64,000 nucleotides of DNA from an uncultured Eubacterium sp. (GCF_934561735.1 NZ_CAKTGT010000002.1:1-64000); one strand, 5' to 3'. Shown: positions 50,932 to 60,859, counted from the stretch's first letter. The notes: a model not told the origin generated them from the sequence alone. A program made the numbers and translations.

Positions 50932-52056
50932 ATGGCTGTTGATAAGAAAGCAAATGACAAAAAAACTGCCCTTGAATCCGCATTGAAGCAAATTGAAAAA
51001 CAATACGGACAAGGTGCAATTATGCGTCTTGGCGAAAACGCACATTTAAAGGTTGATGCTATATCAACCGGTTCACTTACTCTTGACCTTGCAACAGGTA
51101 TCGGAGGACTTCCAAAGGGAAGAATTATTGAAATTTACGGTCCTGAATCATCAGGTAAAACAACGCTTGCACTTCACTGCGTTGCCGAATGTCAAAAACT
51201 CGGCGGTGAAGCGGCATTTATTGATGCCGAACATGCACTTGACCCGGGTTATGCAAAAAATCTTGGTGTTGATGTTGATTCGCTTTTGGTTTCTCAACCC
51301 GATAACGGCGAACAGGCTCTTGAAATTACCGAACAGCTTGTAAGAAGCGGTGCTGTTGATATTATCGTTGTTGACTCCGTTGCGGCACTTGTTCCTCGTT
51401 CGGAAATCGAGGGCGATATGGGTGATTCTCATGTAGGCTTGCATGCAAGACTTATGTCGCAGGCTCTTCGTAAACTTACAGGTGCAATCAATAAGTCAAA
51501 TTGTATAATTATCTTTATCAATCAGCTTCGTGAAAAGGTTGGCGTTATTTACGGCAGTCCCGAGGTTACAACCGGCGGCAGAGCGCTTAAGTTCTATTCT
51601 TCTATGCGTATTGATGTAAGAAAGGTTGAGCAACTTAAAGCACCGGGCAATGAATTTATCGGTTCAAGAACAAGAGCAAAAATTGTTAAAAATAAGGTTG
51701 CTCCGCCGTTCAAACAGGCTGAATTTGATATTATGTACGGCACAGGTATTGATAAGGTCGGTGAAATTGCAGACCTTTCCGTTGCACTCGGTATTGCAAC
51801 AAAGGGCGGCGCTTGGTTTACTTACGGAGAAGAAAGATTCCAGGGTAAAGAAAAGTTTAAGGAATATATCAAGTCAAATCCTGATGTTCAGGCAGAACTT
51901 GAAAAGAAAATCAAGGACGCTTTGGCAAACAATGACGCACAGGAGGAAGCTCCCGCACCTGCAAAAGCACCTGTTGAGGCAAAGGCTCCTGTTACTCAAA
52001 CAAGAGCAGCCGCAAGAGCTAAGCTTGATATTGCAATAGACGATGATGAAGATTAA
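50932..52056 (+). CDS. recA: Recombinase RecA
   Basis: A 374-residue RecA with Walker [11 protein letters not shown], the IDAEHALDP and DSVAALVPR blocks, loop L1/L2 segments ([27 protein letters not shown]) and [13 protein letters not shown]. The C-terminal tail is long and rich in Ala/Pro/Lys then acidic. It catalyses strand exchange and co-cleaves LexA. GGAGG lies eight bases before ATG 50932. It is followed directly by its modulator recX. Confidence 0.98.
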   Translation: MAVDKKANDKKTALESALKQIEKQYGQGAIMRLGENAHLKVDAISTGSLTLDLATGIGGLPKGRIIEIYGPESSGKTTLALHCVAECQKLGGEAAFIDAEHALDPGYAKNLGVDVDSLLVSQPDNGEQALEITEQLVRSGAVDIIVVDSVAALVPRSEIEGDMGDSHVGLHARLMSQALRKLTGAINKSNCIIIFINQLREKVGVIYGSPEVTTGGRALKFYSSMRIDVRKVEQLKAPGNEFIGSRTRAKIVKNKVAPPFKQAEFDIMYGTGIDKVGEIADLSVALGIATKGGAWFTYGEERFQGKEKFKEYIKSNPDVQAELEKKIKDALANNDAQEEAPAPAKAPVEAKAPVTQTRAAARAKLDIAIDDDED

Positions 52057-52667
52057 TGAAAATATCTCATACAAAGGGCAGAGGCAAAAAGATTCATATT
52101 TTTGTTGATGACGAATATACAATAACAACAGATATTGACTTTTGGGCAGAACACTTTTTTAAAGACGGTCAGGAAATAACCGATGAGCAGTGGCAGGAAC
52201 TTTGCAATGGCATTCATTATAAGAAAGCTGTTGATAAGTGCTATGATTTGCTTTCGAGGCGTGACCATTCGGTAAAGGAACTTAAAACAAAACTTCTTCG
52301 TACCGTTGATGAAGAAAATGCAGACAGAGCTATTGAAAAAATGATAGACTACGGATATTTGGATGACGAAAAGTATGCCAAAAATCTTGTAAAATATCTG
52401 TCCGAAACAAAGCGAATGTCAAGAAATCATATAAAACAAGAAATGTATAAGCGAGGCGTACCAAATGACATAATTGCTTACACTCTTGAAGAAACTGAAA
52501 TAGACAATGTGTCGGCTGTTGTTGATTTGATTTTTACAAAATACAGAAACAAATTAGATGCTCAAGACGGTAATAAAAAAGTTATTGCCGCCTTGATGAG
52601 AAAGGGATTTTCCTATTCTGACATAAGAGAAGCTTTTGAAAGAATAGAAAATGAAGAATACGATTAA
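52056..52667 (+). CDS. recX: Regulatory protein RecX
   Basis: A 203-residue protein made of RecX three-helix repeats. Telltale segments are KKAVDKCYDLLSRRDHSVKE, MIDYGYLDDEKYAKNLV and HIKQEMYKRGVPNDII. RecX binds RecA filaments and limits their activity. Its ATG shares one base with the recA stop, and its own stop overlaps the rimO start, so the group is coupled. Confidence 0.93.
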   Translation: MKISHTKGRGKKIHIFVDDEYTITTDIDFWAEHFFKDGQEITDEQWQELCNGIHYKKAVDKCYDLLSRRDHSVKELKTKLLRTVDEENADRAIEKMIDYGYLDDEKYAKNLVKYLSETKRMSRNHIKQEMYKRGVPNDIIAYTLEETEIDNVSAVVDLIFTKYRNKLDAQDGNKKVIAALMRKGFSYSDIREAFERIENEEYD

Positions 52668-54001
52668 TGGCAAAGGGTTATAAAGTCGGAATGATTTCCC
52701 TCGGCTGTCCGAAAAATCAGGTTGACGGGGAGGCACTCCTTGCAAAACTTGCGGCGGCAGGGTATCAGATTGTAAACGAAATAGAAAATTCGGATGTTAT
52801 GATTGTTAATACATGCGGATTTATCGAGGACGCAAAAAGAGAAGCGATTGATACAATTCTTGAGGTAGCACAGTATAAAGAAGCCGGAGTAATATCCGCT
52901 CTTGTTGTTACGGGTTGCCTTGCCGAAAGGTATCAAGATGAAATATTAAAAGAAATGCCTGAGGTTGACGCGGTTATCGGTATCGGTGCAAATGCCGATA
53001 TTGTTAAAGTTTGCGACAAGGCTCTGTGCGGCATTCAAACCTCTAATTATCCAAATAAGTGTTATCTTCCCATTGATGATGAAAGAGTGATTTCTACGCC
53101 TTCTCACTGGGCGTATTTGAAGATTGCCGAGGGATGTGACAACAGGTGTTCGTATTGTGCTATTCCCGGTATCAGAGGTAAGTTTCGTTCAAGAAAAATC
53201 GAGTCTGTTATTAATGAAGCAAAAAGTCTTGTAAATCGTGGTGTTAAAGAAATAATTTTAGTTGCACAGGATACAACTAAATACGGACAGGATTTGTACG
53301 GCGAATATTCACTCGACAAACTTCTCAAGGAACTTGTTAAAATCGACGGACTTGAATGGATAAGGCTTTTCTATTGTTATCCGCAAAGAATTACCGACAG
53401 CCTGATTGATGTAATTGCAAACGAAGATAAAGTATGCAAATATATTGACATACCGCTTCAGCATTCGGATACCACTGTTCTAAAAAATATGAACAGAGTA
53501 GGGGACGGAAATGATTACAGAGTGCTCCTTGACAAAATGAGAAAAGCTATTCCCGATTTGGCACTCCGCACAACTTTTATGGTTGGTTTTCCTGGTGAAA
53601 CGGATGAGCAGTTTGAAAATCTTTGTGATTTTGTAAAAGATATGAAGTTTGACAAAATGGGCTGCTTTACATTTTCTCCCGAAGAGGATACTCCTGCTTT
53701 TGATATGGATAATCAAATTGACGAAGATGTTAAAAAACGCCGTCAAGAGGTTTTAATGAACGCTCAGTATTCTATTACGGAAGCTTCAAATAAAAACAGG
53801 GTAGGTAATGTTTACAAGGTGATTATCGATTCATTTGCCGACGGAAAGTATACAGGCCGTTCTTATATGGATTCGCCGGAGATTGACAGCGGAATTATTT
53901 TTACTTCTAATAAAAAACTTAATATCGGTGATTTTGTTAATGTAAAAATCACTGATTTTGACGGATATGATTTGATAGGAGAGCATTATGAATTTACCTA
54001 A
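52667..54001 (+). CDS. rimO: Ribosomal protein S12 methylthiotransferase RimO
   Basis: A 444-residue MiaB-like radical SAM enzyme. Its opening ISLGCPKNQVDGE is diagnostic of RimO, followed by NTCGFIEDAK, VTGCLAERY and the radical SAM cluster in CDNRCSYCAIPGIRG. A TRAM domain ends it. It methylthiolates an aspartate of S12. It starts at ATG 52667 overlapping recX and overlaps pgsA by 14 bases. Confidence 0.96.
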   Translation: MAKGYKVGMISLGCPKNQVDGEALLAKLAAAGYQIVNEIENSDVMIVNTCGFIEDAKREAIDTILEVAQYKEAGVISALVVTGCLAERYQDEILKEMPEVDAVIGIGANADIVKVCDKALCGIQTSNYPNKCYLPIDDERVISTPSHWAYLKIAEGCDNRCSYCAIPGIRGKFRSRKIESVINEAKSLVNRGVKEIILVAQDTTKYGQDLYGEYSLDKLLKELVKIDGLEWIRLFYCYPQRITDSLIDVIANEDKVCKYIDIPLQHSDTTVLKNMNRVGDGNDYRVLLDKMRKAIPDLALRTTFMVGFPGETDEQFENLCDFVKDMKFDKMGCFTFSPEEDTPAFDMDNQIDEDVKKRRQEVLMNAQYSITEASNKNRVGNVYKVIIDSFADGKYTGRSYMDSPEIDSGIIFTSNKKLNIGDFVNVKITDFDGYDLIGEHYEFT

Positions 54002-54572
54002 TAAAATTACTGTTTTCAGATTTTGCTGTATACCTTTTTTGTGGCTCTTTTCAATATGGCAGTTTAGATACCATTGGGTAGTGGCTTTGTTGATTTATTT
54101 TGTGGCGTGTGTAAGTGACACCGTTGACGGTAATATCGCAAGAAAGAAAAAGCTTGTTACGGATTTCGGTAAGCTTATGGACCCGCTTTCGGATAAAGCT
54201 CTTGTGTTAGCCGCTTTCCTTATCCAAATTAATCTCGGAGTGAGAACCGATATTGTCATTATGATTATGATGGCGAGAGAGTTTTTGGTTGCCGGTATGC
54301 GTATGGCGGCAACGGTTGAGGGCGAAGTTATTGCGGCAAATGTTTTCGGTAAAGCAAAAACATTTATTCAAATGGCAACAACGGGTATGACATTCCTAAT
54401 CCTTGCTATTATGGAAAAAGACGGAGAAATCATTATTGCAACCAACGGATTTAATGCACCGCATTGGCTCAGTGTTTACTGTACAATCGCATTTTGGATT
54501 GCCGGCATAGTAACTGCCTTGTCAGGCATAAAATATACTATGGACGGCTGGCATTATATCAAAACAAAATAA
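53988..54572 (+). CDS. pgsA: CDP-diacylglycerol-glycerol-3-phosphate phosphatidyltransferase
   Basis: A 194-residue polytopic membrane protein with the CDP-alcohol phosphotransferase motif D-x2-DG-x2-AR-x8-G-x3-D-x3-D, seen as SDTVDGNIARKKKLV followed by DFGKLMDPLSDK. It begins MNLPNKITVFRF, typical of PgsA. It makes phosphatidylglycerol phosphate. AGGAG lies inside the rimO end before ATG 53988. It ends the recA-recX-rimO-pgsA transcript; no clear terminator follows. Confidence 0.95.
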   Translation: MNLPNKITVFRFCCIPFLWLFSIWQFRYHWVVALLIYFVACVSDTVDGNIARKKKLVTDFGKLMDPLSDKALVLAAFLIQINLGVRTDIVIMIMMAREFLVAGMRMAATVEGEVIAANVFGKAKTFIQMATTGMTFLILAIMEKDGEIIIATNGFNAPHWLSVYCTIAFWIAGIVTALSGIKYTMDGWHYIKTK

Positions 54573-54575
54573 TAC

Positions 54576-54604
54576 TTGCATTTTATACACAAAATGAATA
54601 TAAT
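54576..54604 (+). promoter_or_regulatory. Promoter of the cysE-cysS T-box operon
   Basis: TTGCAT (54576-54581), 17 bases, TATAAT (54599-54604). Confidence 0.8.
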
Positions 54605-54611
54605 GTATATA

Positions 54612-54845
54612 AAGGCTGTGATTGGGAGAAGTACCGATATTGTACCTATTCAGAGAGCAAACGGTCGGTGAAAGTTTGTATAGGTCATATTGCGAAATGC
54701 ACCCATGAGCTTCTCAAAGGAATTTTAGTATTTTGAGACGGTAGGCACCGTTATTTGCAACGGCTATATATGTAGCTTGAGTATAAATCAGAGTGGAACC
54801 GCAGTATTACTGCCTCTGTCGTTTGACAGGGGCTTTTTATTTTTT
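54612..54845 (+). promoter_or_regulatory. Cysteine-specific T-box riboswitch
   Basis: The leader has a Stem I with the AGAGAG element (about 54653), a specifier-loop region with GAAATGCAC in which TGC is the Cys codon, and the T-box sequence AGAGTGGAACCGC (54790-54802). Its TGGA bulge complements the U73 discriminator of tRNA-Cys. A terminator follows, GCCTCTGTC (54812-54820) with GACAGGGGC (54825-54833) and a T-run. Uncharged tRNA-Cys should stabilise the antiterminator and switch on cysE-cysS. Specifier and acceptor agree, so the specificity is well supported. Confidence 0.93.
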
Positions 54846-54862
54846 GAAAGGCAGATATATTA

Positions 54863-55516
54863 ATGTTTAAGCAATATAAAGAAGATATCCAGAGCTTTAT
54901 TGACCATGATCCGGCAACAGATAATCCGTTAGAGATTATTTTGCTTTATCCGGGCTTTAAAGCACTTCGTTCTCATAAAAAAGCATATTGGTTTTACAAT
55001 CATAATATGCCGTTTATCGCAAGGGCGATAAGTCAACGCTCCGCACATAAAACCGGTATAGAAATTCACCCGGGTGCAAAAATCGGCAGAAGAGTTGTAA
55101 TTGACCACGGTCATGGTATTGTTATCGGCGAAACCGCAGAAGTCGGCGACGATGTTATGATATATCAGGGCGTAACGCTCGGCGGTACCGGTAAAGATGT
55201 CGGTAAACGCCATCCTACCGTAGAAAGCGGTGTAATGATAGGTGCAGGAGCAAAGGTACTCGGACCTATCACAATCGGAAAAAACGCTAAAATCGCCGCA
55301 GGTGCGGTTGTGGTTAAGGATGTAGAACCTAACTGTACGGTTGTGGGTGTTCCGGGTGAAATCGTCAGAATAGACGGTGAAAGAGTGGATGATTTGGACC
55401 AAATCAATATTCCCGATCCGATTATGAATGCAATAAGAAATAATGAAGAGCAAATCAAAAAATTGCAAAATGAAGTTGAAAAATTAAAGGAGATTGCTGG
55501 TAATGAAAATATTTAA
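54863..55516 (+). CDS. cysE: Serine O-acetyltransferase
   Basis: A 217-residue acetyltransferase with a left-handed beta-helix of hexapeptide repeats. Conserved parts are THE-like IEIHPGAKIGRRVVIDHGHG, IGETAEVGDDVMIYQGVTLG and GNGAKVLGPITIGKNAKI-like AGAKVLGPITIGKNAKI, with a C-terminal coiled tail. It makes O-acetylserine, the carbon skeleton for cysteine. GAAAGGCAG precedes ATG 54863. The T-box upstream ties its expression to tRNA-Cys charging. It overlaps cysS by 14 bases. Confidence 0.96.
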   Translation: MFKQYKEDIQSFIDHDPATDNPLEIILLYPGFKALRSHKKAYWFYNHNMPFIARAISQRSAHKTGIEIHPGAKIGRRVVIDHGHGIVIGETAEVGDDVMIYQGVTLGGTGKDVGKRHPTVESGVMIGAGAKVLGPITIGKNAKIAAGAVVVKDVEPNCTVVGVPGEIVRIDGERVDDLDQINIPDPIMNAIRNNEEQIKKLQNEVEKLKEIAGNENI

Positions 55517-56897
55517 CACAATGTCAAGAAGAAAGGAAGAGTTTATTCCTGTTGATCCAAATGAAGTAAAAATCTATGCTTGCGGACCTACCGTATACAA
55601 TTTTATTCATATCGGTAACGCAAGACCGCTCTGCGTTTTTGATGTACTTCGCAGATATTTGGAATACAGAGGATATAATGTAAAGTTTGTTCAGAATTTT
55701 ACCGATGTAGATGATAAAATTATCAAGAGAGCAAATGAAGAAAACAGCACTTTTGAAGAAATTTCAGAAAAGTATATCAAAGAATTTTGGACTGATGCAC
55801 ACGGTCTTAATTTTAAAGATGCTACCGTTCATCCAAAGGCAACGGAAAACATTGATGAAATTATAGAAATTATCAAAACTCTTGAAGAAAAGGGCTACGC
55901 TTATGCCGTTGACGGAGATGTTTATTACAGAACATTAAAGTTTAAGGATTACGGCAAGCTTTCTCATCAACCTATTGACGATTTACAATCGGGTGCAAGA
56001 ATTGCTGTCGGAGATAAAAAAGAAGACCCACTTGATTTTGCTTTGTGGAAAGCCGCAAAAGAAGGCGAACCTTACTGGGATTCTCCATGGGGCAAAGGCA
56101 GACCGGGTTGGCATATTGAATGTTCTGCAATGAATAAAAGATATCTCGGTAATACAATTGATATTCATTGTGGCGGTCAGGACCTTATTTTCCCTCATCA
56201 CGAAAATGAAATTGCTCAGTCCGAAGCCGCAAACGGTTGTATGTTTTCAAAATATTGGATGCACAACGGTTATATAAATGTAGATAATGTAAAGATGAGC
56301 AAGTCACTCGGCAACTTTAAAACTGTTAGAGAAATTGCCGATGTTTACGGCTATGAGGTAATCAGATACTTCCTTATTTCTTCACATTATCGTTCACCGA
56401 TCAACTACAATCTTGAGATTATCGAGCAGTGCAAGTCTGCACTTGAAAGACTTTATAACTGCCGTGAAAGCCTTGATTTTGCCATTAAAAACGCAAAGAG
56501 CGATATTGCTGATGATGAAGAAATCTTGGCTTTGATTGCCGGAAGAAAAGAGCAGTTTATCAACTCTATGGATGATGACCTTAATACAGCTGACGGTATT
56601 TCCGCTGTATTTGATTTGGTAAGTGATATCAATACAAAAATCATCAACAAGGAAGTTTCAAAGAATGTTTGCCAAAAGGCTGCCGATATGTTCGATGAGC
56701 TTACAGGCGTTTTGGGGCTTGTTTATAACAGAAAGTCAAATGATATCAATGACGATATTGAAAAGCTTATTGAGGAGCGTCAGCAAGCTAGAGCAAACAA
56801 AGATTGGGCAACTGCCGACAGAATTCGTGATGAACTTAAAGCTCAGGGAATTACGCTCAAAGATACACCTCAAGGTGTAACTTGGATTAAGGAATAA
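55503..56897 (+). CDS. cysS: Cysteinyl-tRNA synthetase
   Basis: A 464-residue class I aminoacyl-tRNA synthetase. The zinc cysteine lies in YACGPTVYN, the HIGH motif in IHIGNARP and KMSKS in VKMSKSLGN, with GWHIECSAM and HCGGQDLIFPHHENE between. It charges tRNA-Cys. AAAGGAG lies ten bases before ATG 55503; TTG 55494 is an alternative start. It sits under the T-box with cysE, a classical cysteine operon. Confidence 0.97.
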   Translation: MKIFNTMSRRKEEFIPVDPNEVKIYACGPTVYNFIHIGNARPLCVFDVLRRYLEYRGYNVKFVQNFTDVDDKIIKRANEENSTFEEISEKYIKEFWTDAHGLNFKDATVHPKATENIDEIIEIIKTLEEKGYAYAVDGDVYYRTLKFKDYGKLSHQPIDDLQSGARIAVGDKKEDPLDFALWKAAKEGEPYWDSPWGKGRPGWHIECSAMNKRYLGNTIDIHCGGQDLIFPHHENEIAQSEAANGCMFSKYWMHNGYINVDNVKMSKSLGNFKTVREIADVYGYEVIRYFLISSHYRSPINYNLEIIEQCKSALERLYNCRESLDFAIKNAKSDIADDEEILALIAGRKEQFINSMDDDLNTADGISAVFDLVSDINTKIINKEVSKNVCQKAADMFDELTGVLGLVYNRKSNDINDDIEKLIEERQQARANKDWATADRIRDELKAQGITLKDTPQGVTWIKE

Positions 56898-56900
56898 ACT

Positions 56901-58031
56901 ATGGTAGACAGAGTTAAGTTTAAAAATGTTGAAGTTTCCCGTTTGGGGCTTGGTAATATGCGGCTTCCGTGTAAAACTCCGATTAAACGAGAGGCTAACC
57001 CTTTAATTGATTACGACAAGGCACAACAAATAGTTGATATGGCATACGAAAACGGCGTTAATTATTTTGATACGGCGTATATGTACCATTGTGGTAAGAG
57101 CGAAAAGTTTATCGGTCAGGCACTTAAAAAATACCCGAGAGATTCTTATTTTTTAGCTGATAAACTTCCTATTTGGATGTGCAAATTTCCTGCCGATATG
57201 GAAAAGATATTCAACAAACAGCTTCAACGCACAGGTATTGATTGTTTTGATTTTTATCTTCTTCATTCGCTTGATAAGAGTAATTTTGAAAAGTGCGAAA
57301 AATACGGTGCTTATGACTTTGTTCTTAAAAAACAGGCAGAGGGATTGGTCAAAAATATCGGTTTTTCATTCCACGGAACTGTTGAAGATTTAAAGAAAAT
57401 CGTTTCGGCTCATCATTGGGACTTTGCTCAAATTCAAATGAACTATCTTGATTGGAAAAATCAGGACGCAAAAACGCAATATCAAATTTTGACCGATGCA
57501 GGTATTCCTGTTATAGTTATGGAGCCGGTCAGAGGCGGTAAACTTGCAGATTTGCCGAAAGATGCAGAGGCTGTTTTGAAGCAAAACGCTCCGGATAAAA
57601 GCATTGCATCTTGGGCTATGAAGTTTGTTGCGAGTTATGATAATGTTATCACCATTCTCAGTGGTATGAATTCGTTAGAGCAAATGCAGGATAATCTCAA
57701 TACTTTAACCGATTTTGTTCCTATGAATGAAAAAGGATTTAAAGTTTGCGAGAATGTTGCATCTATCATTAATAAAAATGATATTATTCCGTGCACAGGT
57801 TGCGATTATTGTGCCGACTGCCCAAAGGGTGTAAAAATCAGCACGATATTTGATGTATACAACAAGCTAAAAACAGAGGAGTACACCGAGTTTGAAGCGA
57901 AGAATAAGTATAAAAACATTGATGTAAATCATACCGCTTGCGTAAAATGCGGCAAGTGCAAAGAACATTGCCCGCAAGGAATTGACATTCCAAATGAATT
58001 GGCAGGAAAAATTAACGATTTATTTTCGTAA
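56901..58031 (+). CDS. Aldo/keto reductase with C-terminal 4Fe-4S domain
   Basis: A 376-residue protein. The N-terminal AKR barrel (about 1-280) has the RLGLGNMRLP start, FDTAYMYHCGKSE and GFSFHGTVEDL. The C-terminus carries two cysteine clusters, CTGCDYCADCPKGV (about 296-304) and CVKCGKCKEHCPQGI (about 352-362), as in ferredoxin-type AKR oxidoreductases. It likely reduces a carbonyl compound with electrons passed through Fe-S clusters; the substrate is unknown. It follows cysS by three bases and may be read through from the T-box operon. Confidence 0.92.
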   Translation: MVDRVKFKNVEVSRLGLGNMRLPCKTPIKREANPLIDYDKAQQIVDMAYENGVNYFDTAYMYHCGKSEKFIGQALKKYPRDSYFLADKLPIWMCKFPADMEKIFNKQLQRTGIDCFDFYLLHSLDKSNFEKCEKYGAYDFVLKKQAEGLVKNIGFSFHGTVEDLKKIVSAHHWDFAQIQMNYLDWKNQDAKTQYQILTDAGIPVIVMEPVRGGKLADLPKDAEAVLKQNAPDKSIASWAMKFVASYDNVITILSGMNSLEQMQDNLNTLTDFVPMNEKGFKVCENVASIINKNDIIPCTGCDYCADCPKGVKISTIFDVYNKLKTEEYTEFEAKNKYKNIDVNHTACVKCGKCKEHCPQGIDIPNELAGKINDLFS

Positions 58032-58047
58032 ATGAATATTGACTAAA

Positions 58048-58077
58048 AAAGAGCAAACCAATTACGGTTTGCTCTTT
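58048..58077. terminator. Bidirectional terminator between the AKR gene and dapB
   Basis: AAAGAGCAAACC (58048-58059) pairs perfectly with GGTTTGCTCTTT (58066-58077). A- and T-rich flanks allow function in both directions for the converging operons. Confidence 0.9.
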
Positions 58078-58090
58078 AATGTTATTATAT

Positions 58091-58843
58091 TTATTTTACA
58101 AGCTCTGACATATCGTACATACCGGCTTCTTTACCTGCCATAAATACAGCAGCGTTTACAGCACCAACGGCGAAAACTTCTTTTGACCTTGCAGAGTGTG
58201 AAAGTGTGATAATTTCATCTCTGCCGGCAAAAATAATTTCGTGTTCACCGACGATTGTGCCGCCTCTGATTGAGTGCATACCGATTTCGTTCTTTGTACG
58301 TTTTTCACGCTTTGAGTGACGGTCGTATTCATATTTCATACGATTGTCAAGTTCTTCGTTGATAGCATCTGCAAGCATAAGTGCAGTGCCTGACGGAGCG
58401 TCAATTTTTTGGTTATGATGCTGTTCAACAATCTCAATATCAAATTCATCACCCAAAAGTGCAGCTGCTTTCTTTGCAAGAGTTGCAAGGAGGTTGATAC
58501 CCAAACTGTAATTGTATGTGAAAAATACAGGGCACTCTTTTGATGCGTCCGCAATCTTTTTCTTTTGGCAATCATCATAGCCGGTTGTAGCAATTACAAG
58601 AGCTGTTTTTGTTGTTTTGCCATATTCCAAAAGACTGTCAAGAAGTGACGGATTTGAAAAGTCTATTACAACATCGGCTTCTTCTTTTACATCCGAAATG
58701 TTTTCGTAAACAGGGAAGTCGGTCATATTGTTGTTATACTTGTCAACACCGGCAACGATAGTTGCATCATCACGGTTTGCAACAATATTTTGGATAACTC
58801 CGCCCATTTTGCCACAGCATCCTGATAATATAATTCTTGTCAT
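58091..58843 (-). CDS. dapB: 4-hydroxy-tetrahydrodipicolinate reductase
   Basis: A 250-residue DapB with the nucleotide-binding start ILSGCCGKMGGVI, the catalytic block EIVEQHHNQKIDAPSGTAL and the C-terminal GAVNAAVFMAGKEAGMYDM. It reduces the DapA product on the way to meso-diaminopimelate and lysine. It is the last gene of asd-dapA-dapB, 18 bases from dapA. Confidence 0.97.
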   Translation of the reverse strand: MTRIILSGCCGKMGGVIQNIVANRDDATIVAGVDKYNNNMTDFPVYENISDVKEEADVVIDFSNPSLLDSLLEYGKTTKTALVIATTGYDDCQKKKIADASKECPVFFTYNYSLGINLLATLAKKAAALLGDEFDIEIVEQHHNQKIDAPSGTALMLADAINEELDNRMKYEYDRHSKREKRTKNEIGMHSIRGGTIVGEHEIIFAGRDEIITLSHSARSKEVFAVGAVNAAVFMAGKEAGMYDMSELVK

Positions 58844-58861
58844 TTATACTTCCTCTAAATT

Positions 58862-59752
58862 TTACTTAATAAGTCCGTACTTTTGCATAACACTCTTTAC
58901 ATATTCTGTATGTTCATCAGTCATATCGCAAAGAGGCATCTTGCAAGGTCCTGCAGCCCAGCCCATCATATTGCAGGCTGCTTTTACAGGAATCGGGTTA
59001 ACTTCAACAAACATAGCATTTGCAAGTTCAAGATATTTTGCCATCATTTCTGTGCACTTGTTTGCGTCACCGTCAAGATAAGCCTGAACCATATCATGAG
59101 TTTCCTGTGGGCAAATGTTTGAAAGGACGGAAATAACGCCCTTACCGCCGCAAGCCATAACTGCAGGAATTTGGTCATCGTTACCGCTCCAAATATTGAG
59201 GTCGTCACCGCAAAGTGCGTGAATTTTCATAACCTGACTGATGTTGCCGGATGCTTCCTTAACACCGTTGATTCTTGGGAGCTTTGAAAGCTCTTTGAGA
59301 GTTTCAGGAGCAATGTTTACGCCTGTTCTTGACGGAACATTGTAAAGAATGATAGGTACATTTGTTGCATCATGATACATTGTGTAGTGCTTGATAAGAC
59401 CTTTTTGTGTGCATTTGTTGTAGTAAGGAGTAACAAGCAAAAGTGCATCAACACCGTATTCGCAAGCCTTTTCAGCAAGTTCAAGACCGCATTCTGTATT
59501 ATTTGAGCCGGCACCTGCAATAACAGGTACTCTGCCGTTAACATAATCAACACAGAATTTAATTGCTTCAAGGTGATGTACTGTTTTAAGTGTTGAACTT
59601 TCACCTGTTGTGCCGCAGATTACAATAGCGTCTGTTCCATTGTCAATCTGCCAATCAATAAACTTCTTAAATTCATCGTAATTAATGCTGAAGTCTTCAT
59701 TCATTGGGGTAATGATAGCTACAGCCGAACCTGTAAATACCGGATTCTTCAT
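58862..59752 (-). CDS. dapA: 4-hydroxy-tetrahydrodipicolinate synthase
   Basis: A 296-residue TIM-barrel lyase starting MKNPVFTGSAVAIITPMNED. It has GTTGESSTL, the catalytic tyrosine in YNVPSRTGVNI and the Schiff-base lysine in INGVKEASGNI. It condenses aspartate semialdehyde with pyruvate. GGAG precedes the start on the minus strand. It lies 24 bases after asd, so substrate supply and use are co-transcribed. Confidence 0.97.
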   Translation of the reverse strand: MKNPVFTGSAVAIITPMNEDFSINYDEFKKFIDWQIDNGTDAIVICGTTGESSTLKTVHHLEAIKFCVDYVNGRVPVIAGAGSNNTECGLELAEKACEYGVDALLLVTPYYNKCTQKGLIKHYTMYHDATNVPIILYNVPSRTGVNIAPETLKELSKLPRINGVKEASGNISQVMKIHALCGDDLNIWSGNDDQIPAVMACGGKGVISVLSNICPQETHDMVQAYLDGDANKCTEMMAKYLELANAMFVEVNPIPVKAACNMMGWAAGPCKMPLCDMTDEHTEYVKSVMQKYGLIK

Positions 59753-59776
59753 AATAGTATATTCTCCTTATATAGA

Positions 59777-60859
59777 TTAGTCTAAATAACCTTCAGCGGC
59801 AAGCAATTCTGCAAGCAATACTGCACCGCCTGCTGCGCCACGAAGTGTGTTGTGTGAAAGACAAACAAATTTGTATTGATATTGTGTGTCTTCTCTGAGT
59901 CTGCCGATAGAAACTGCCATACCGTTTTCAAGCATACGCTCTGAATGAATTTGAGGTCTGTCAGGTTCTGTGAAGTAGTTGAGGAACTGCTTTGGTGCAG
60001 ACGGAAGCTCGAGTTCTTGTGCTCTGCCCTTGAAGTTGTTCCAAATTTCAATCATTTCATCCTTTGTAGGCTTCTTTTCAAAGTTTACAAATACTGCACC
60101 GAGGTGACCGTTTGATACAGGAACACGGATGCACTGAGCGGTAAAGTTTGGTTTTGTGGCACTTTCGATATGGTCGCCTTCAATTTTACCCCAAAGTTTG
60201 AGAGGTTCTTTTTCGCTCTTTTCTTCTTCGCCGCCGATGTAAGGAATAACATTGTCAATCATTTCAGGCCATGTTTCAAATGTTTTGCCTGCACCTGAAA
60301 TAGCTTGATATGTACAAACCAATACATCTTTTACGCCAAACTTCTCATGAAGAGGGAAGAGAGCCGGTACATAAGACTGAAGTGAGCAGTTAGACTTAAC
60401 AGCGATAAAGCCACGCTTTGTGCCGAGTCTTTTTCTTTGCTCAGGGATGATATGGATGTGTTCTGCATTGAGTTCAGGAACTACCATAGGAACATCCGGA
60501 GTAAATCTGTTTGCAGAGTTATTTGAAACTACAGGGCATTCATGCTTTGCATATTCTTCTTCAAGTGCCTTGATTTCATCCTTCTTCATATTTACCGCAC
60601 AGAATACGAAGTCAACCATTGATGTGATTTTTTCAATATCGTTGGTAGCGTCCATAACTACCATATCTTTATATTTGTCTGCGAGCGGTGTATCCATACA
60701 CCATTTGTTGCCGATAACTTCGCCGTAAGGTTTGCCTGCTGATCTTGATGACGCTGCAAGTACAACAACATTGAACCATGGGTGATTTTCTAGCAAGGTC
60801 ATAAATCTTTGACCTACCATACCTGTGGCACCTACGATGCCGACATTAAATTTTTTCAT
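59777..60859 (-). CDS. asd: Aspartate-semialdehyde dehydrogenase
   Basis: A 360-residue ASADH with the nucleotide-binding GIVGATGMVGQRF, catalytic cysteine in KSNCSLQSYV and histidine region in VSNGHLGAVFVNF. The length and motifs (AASSRSAGKPYGE) match the archaeal/fungal-type branch rather than the E. coli type. It makes the branch-point aldehyde used by DapA and by the threonine route. AAGGAG precedes the start. It is first in the minus-strand operon. Confidence 0.96.
   Translation of the reverse strand: MKKFNVGIVGATGMVGQRFMTLLENHPWFNVVVLAASSRSAGKPYGEVIGNKWCMDTPLADKYKDMVVMDATNDIEKITSMVDFVFCAVNMKKDEIKALEEEYAKHECPVVSNNSANRFTPDVPMVVPELNAEHIHIIPEQRKRLGTKRGFIAVKSNCSLQSYVPALFPLHEKFGVKDVLVCTYQAISGAGKTFETWPEMIDNVIPYIGGEEEKSEKEPLKLWGKIEGDHIESATKPNFTAQCIRVPVSNGHLGAVFVNFEKKPTKDEMIEIWNNFKGRAQELELPSAPKQFLNYFTEPDRPQIHSERMLENGMAVSIGRLREDTQYQYKFVCLSHNTLRGAAGGAVLLAELLAAEGYLD

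Noticed and set aside
54464..54736. 90-codon frame at the pgsA end and T-box leader
   Set aside because: It translates through the pgsA end in another frame and into the structured T-box RNA.
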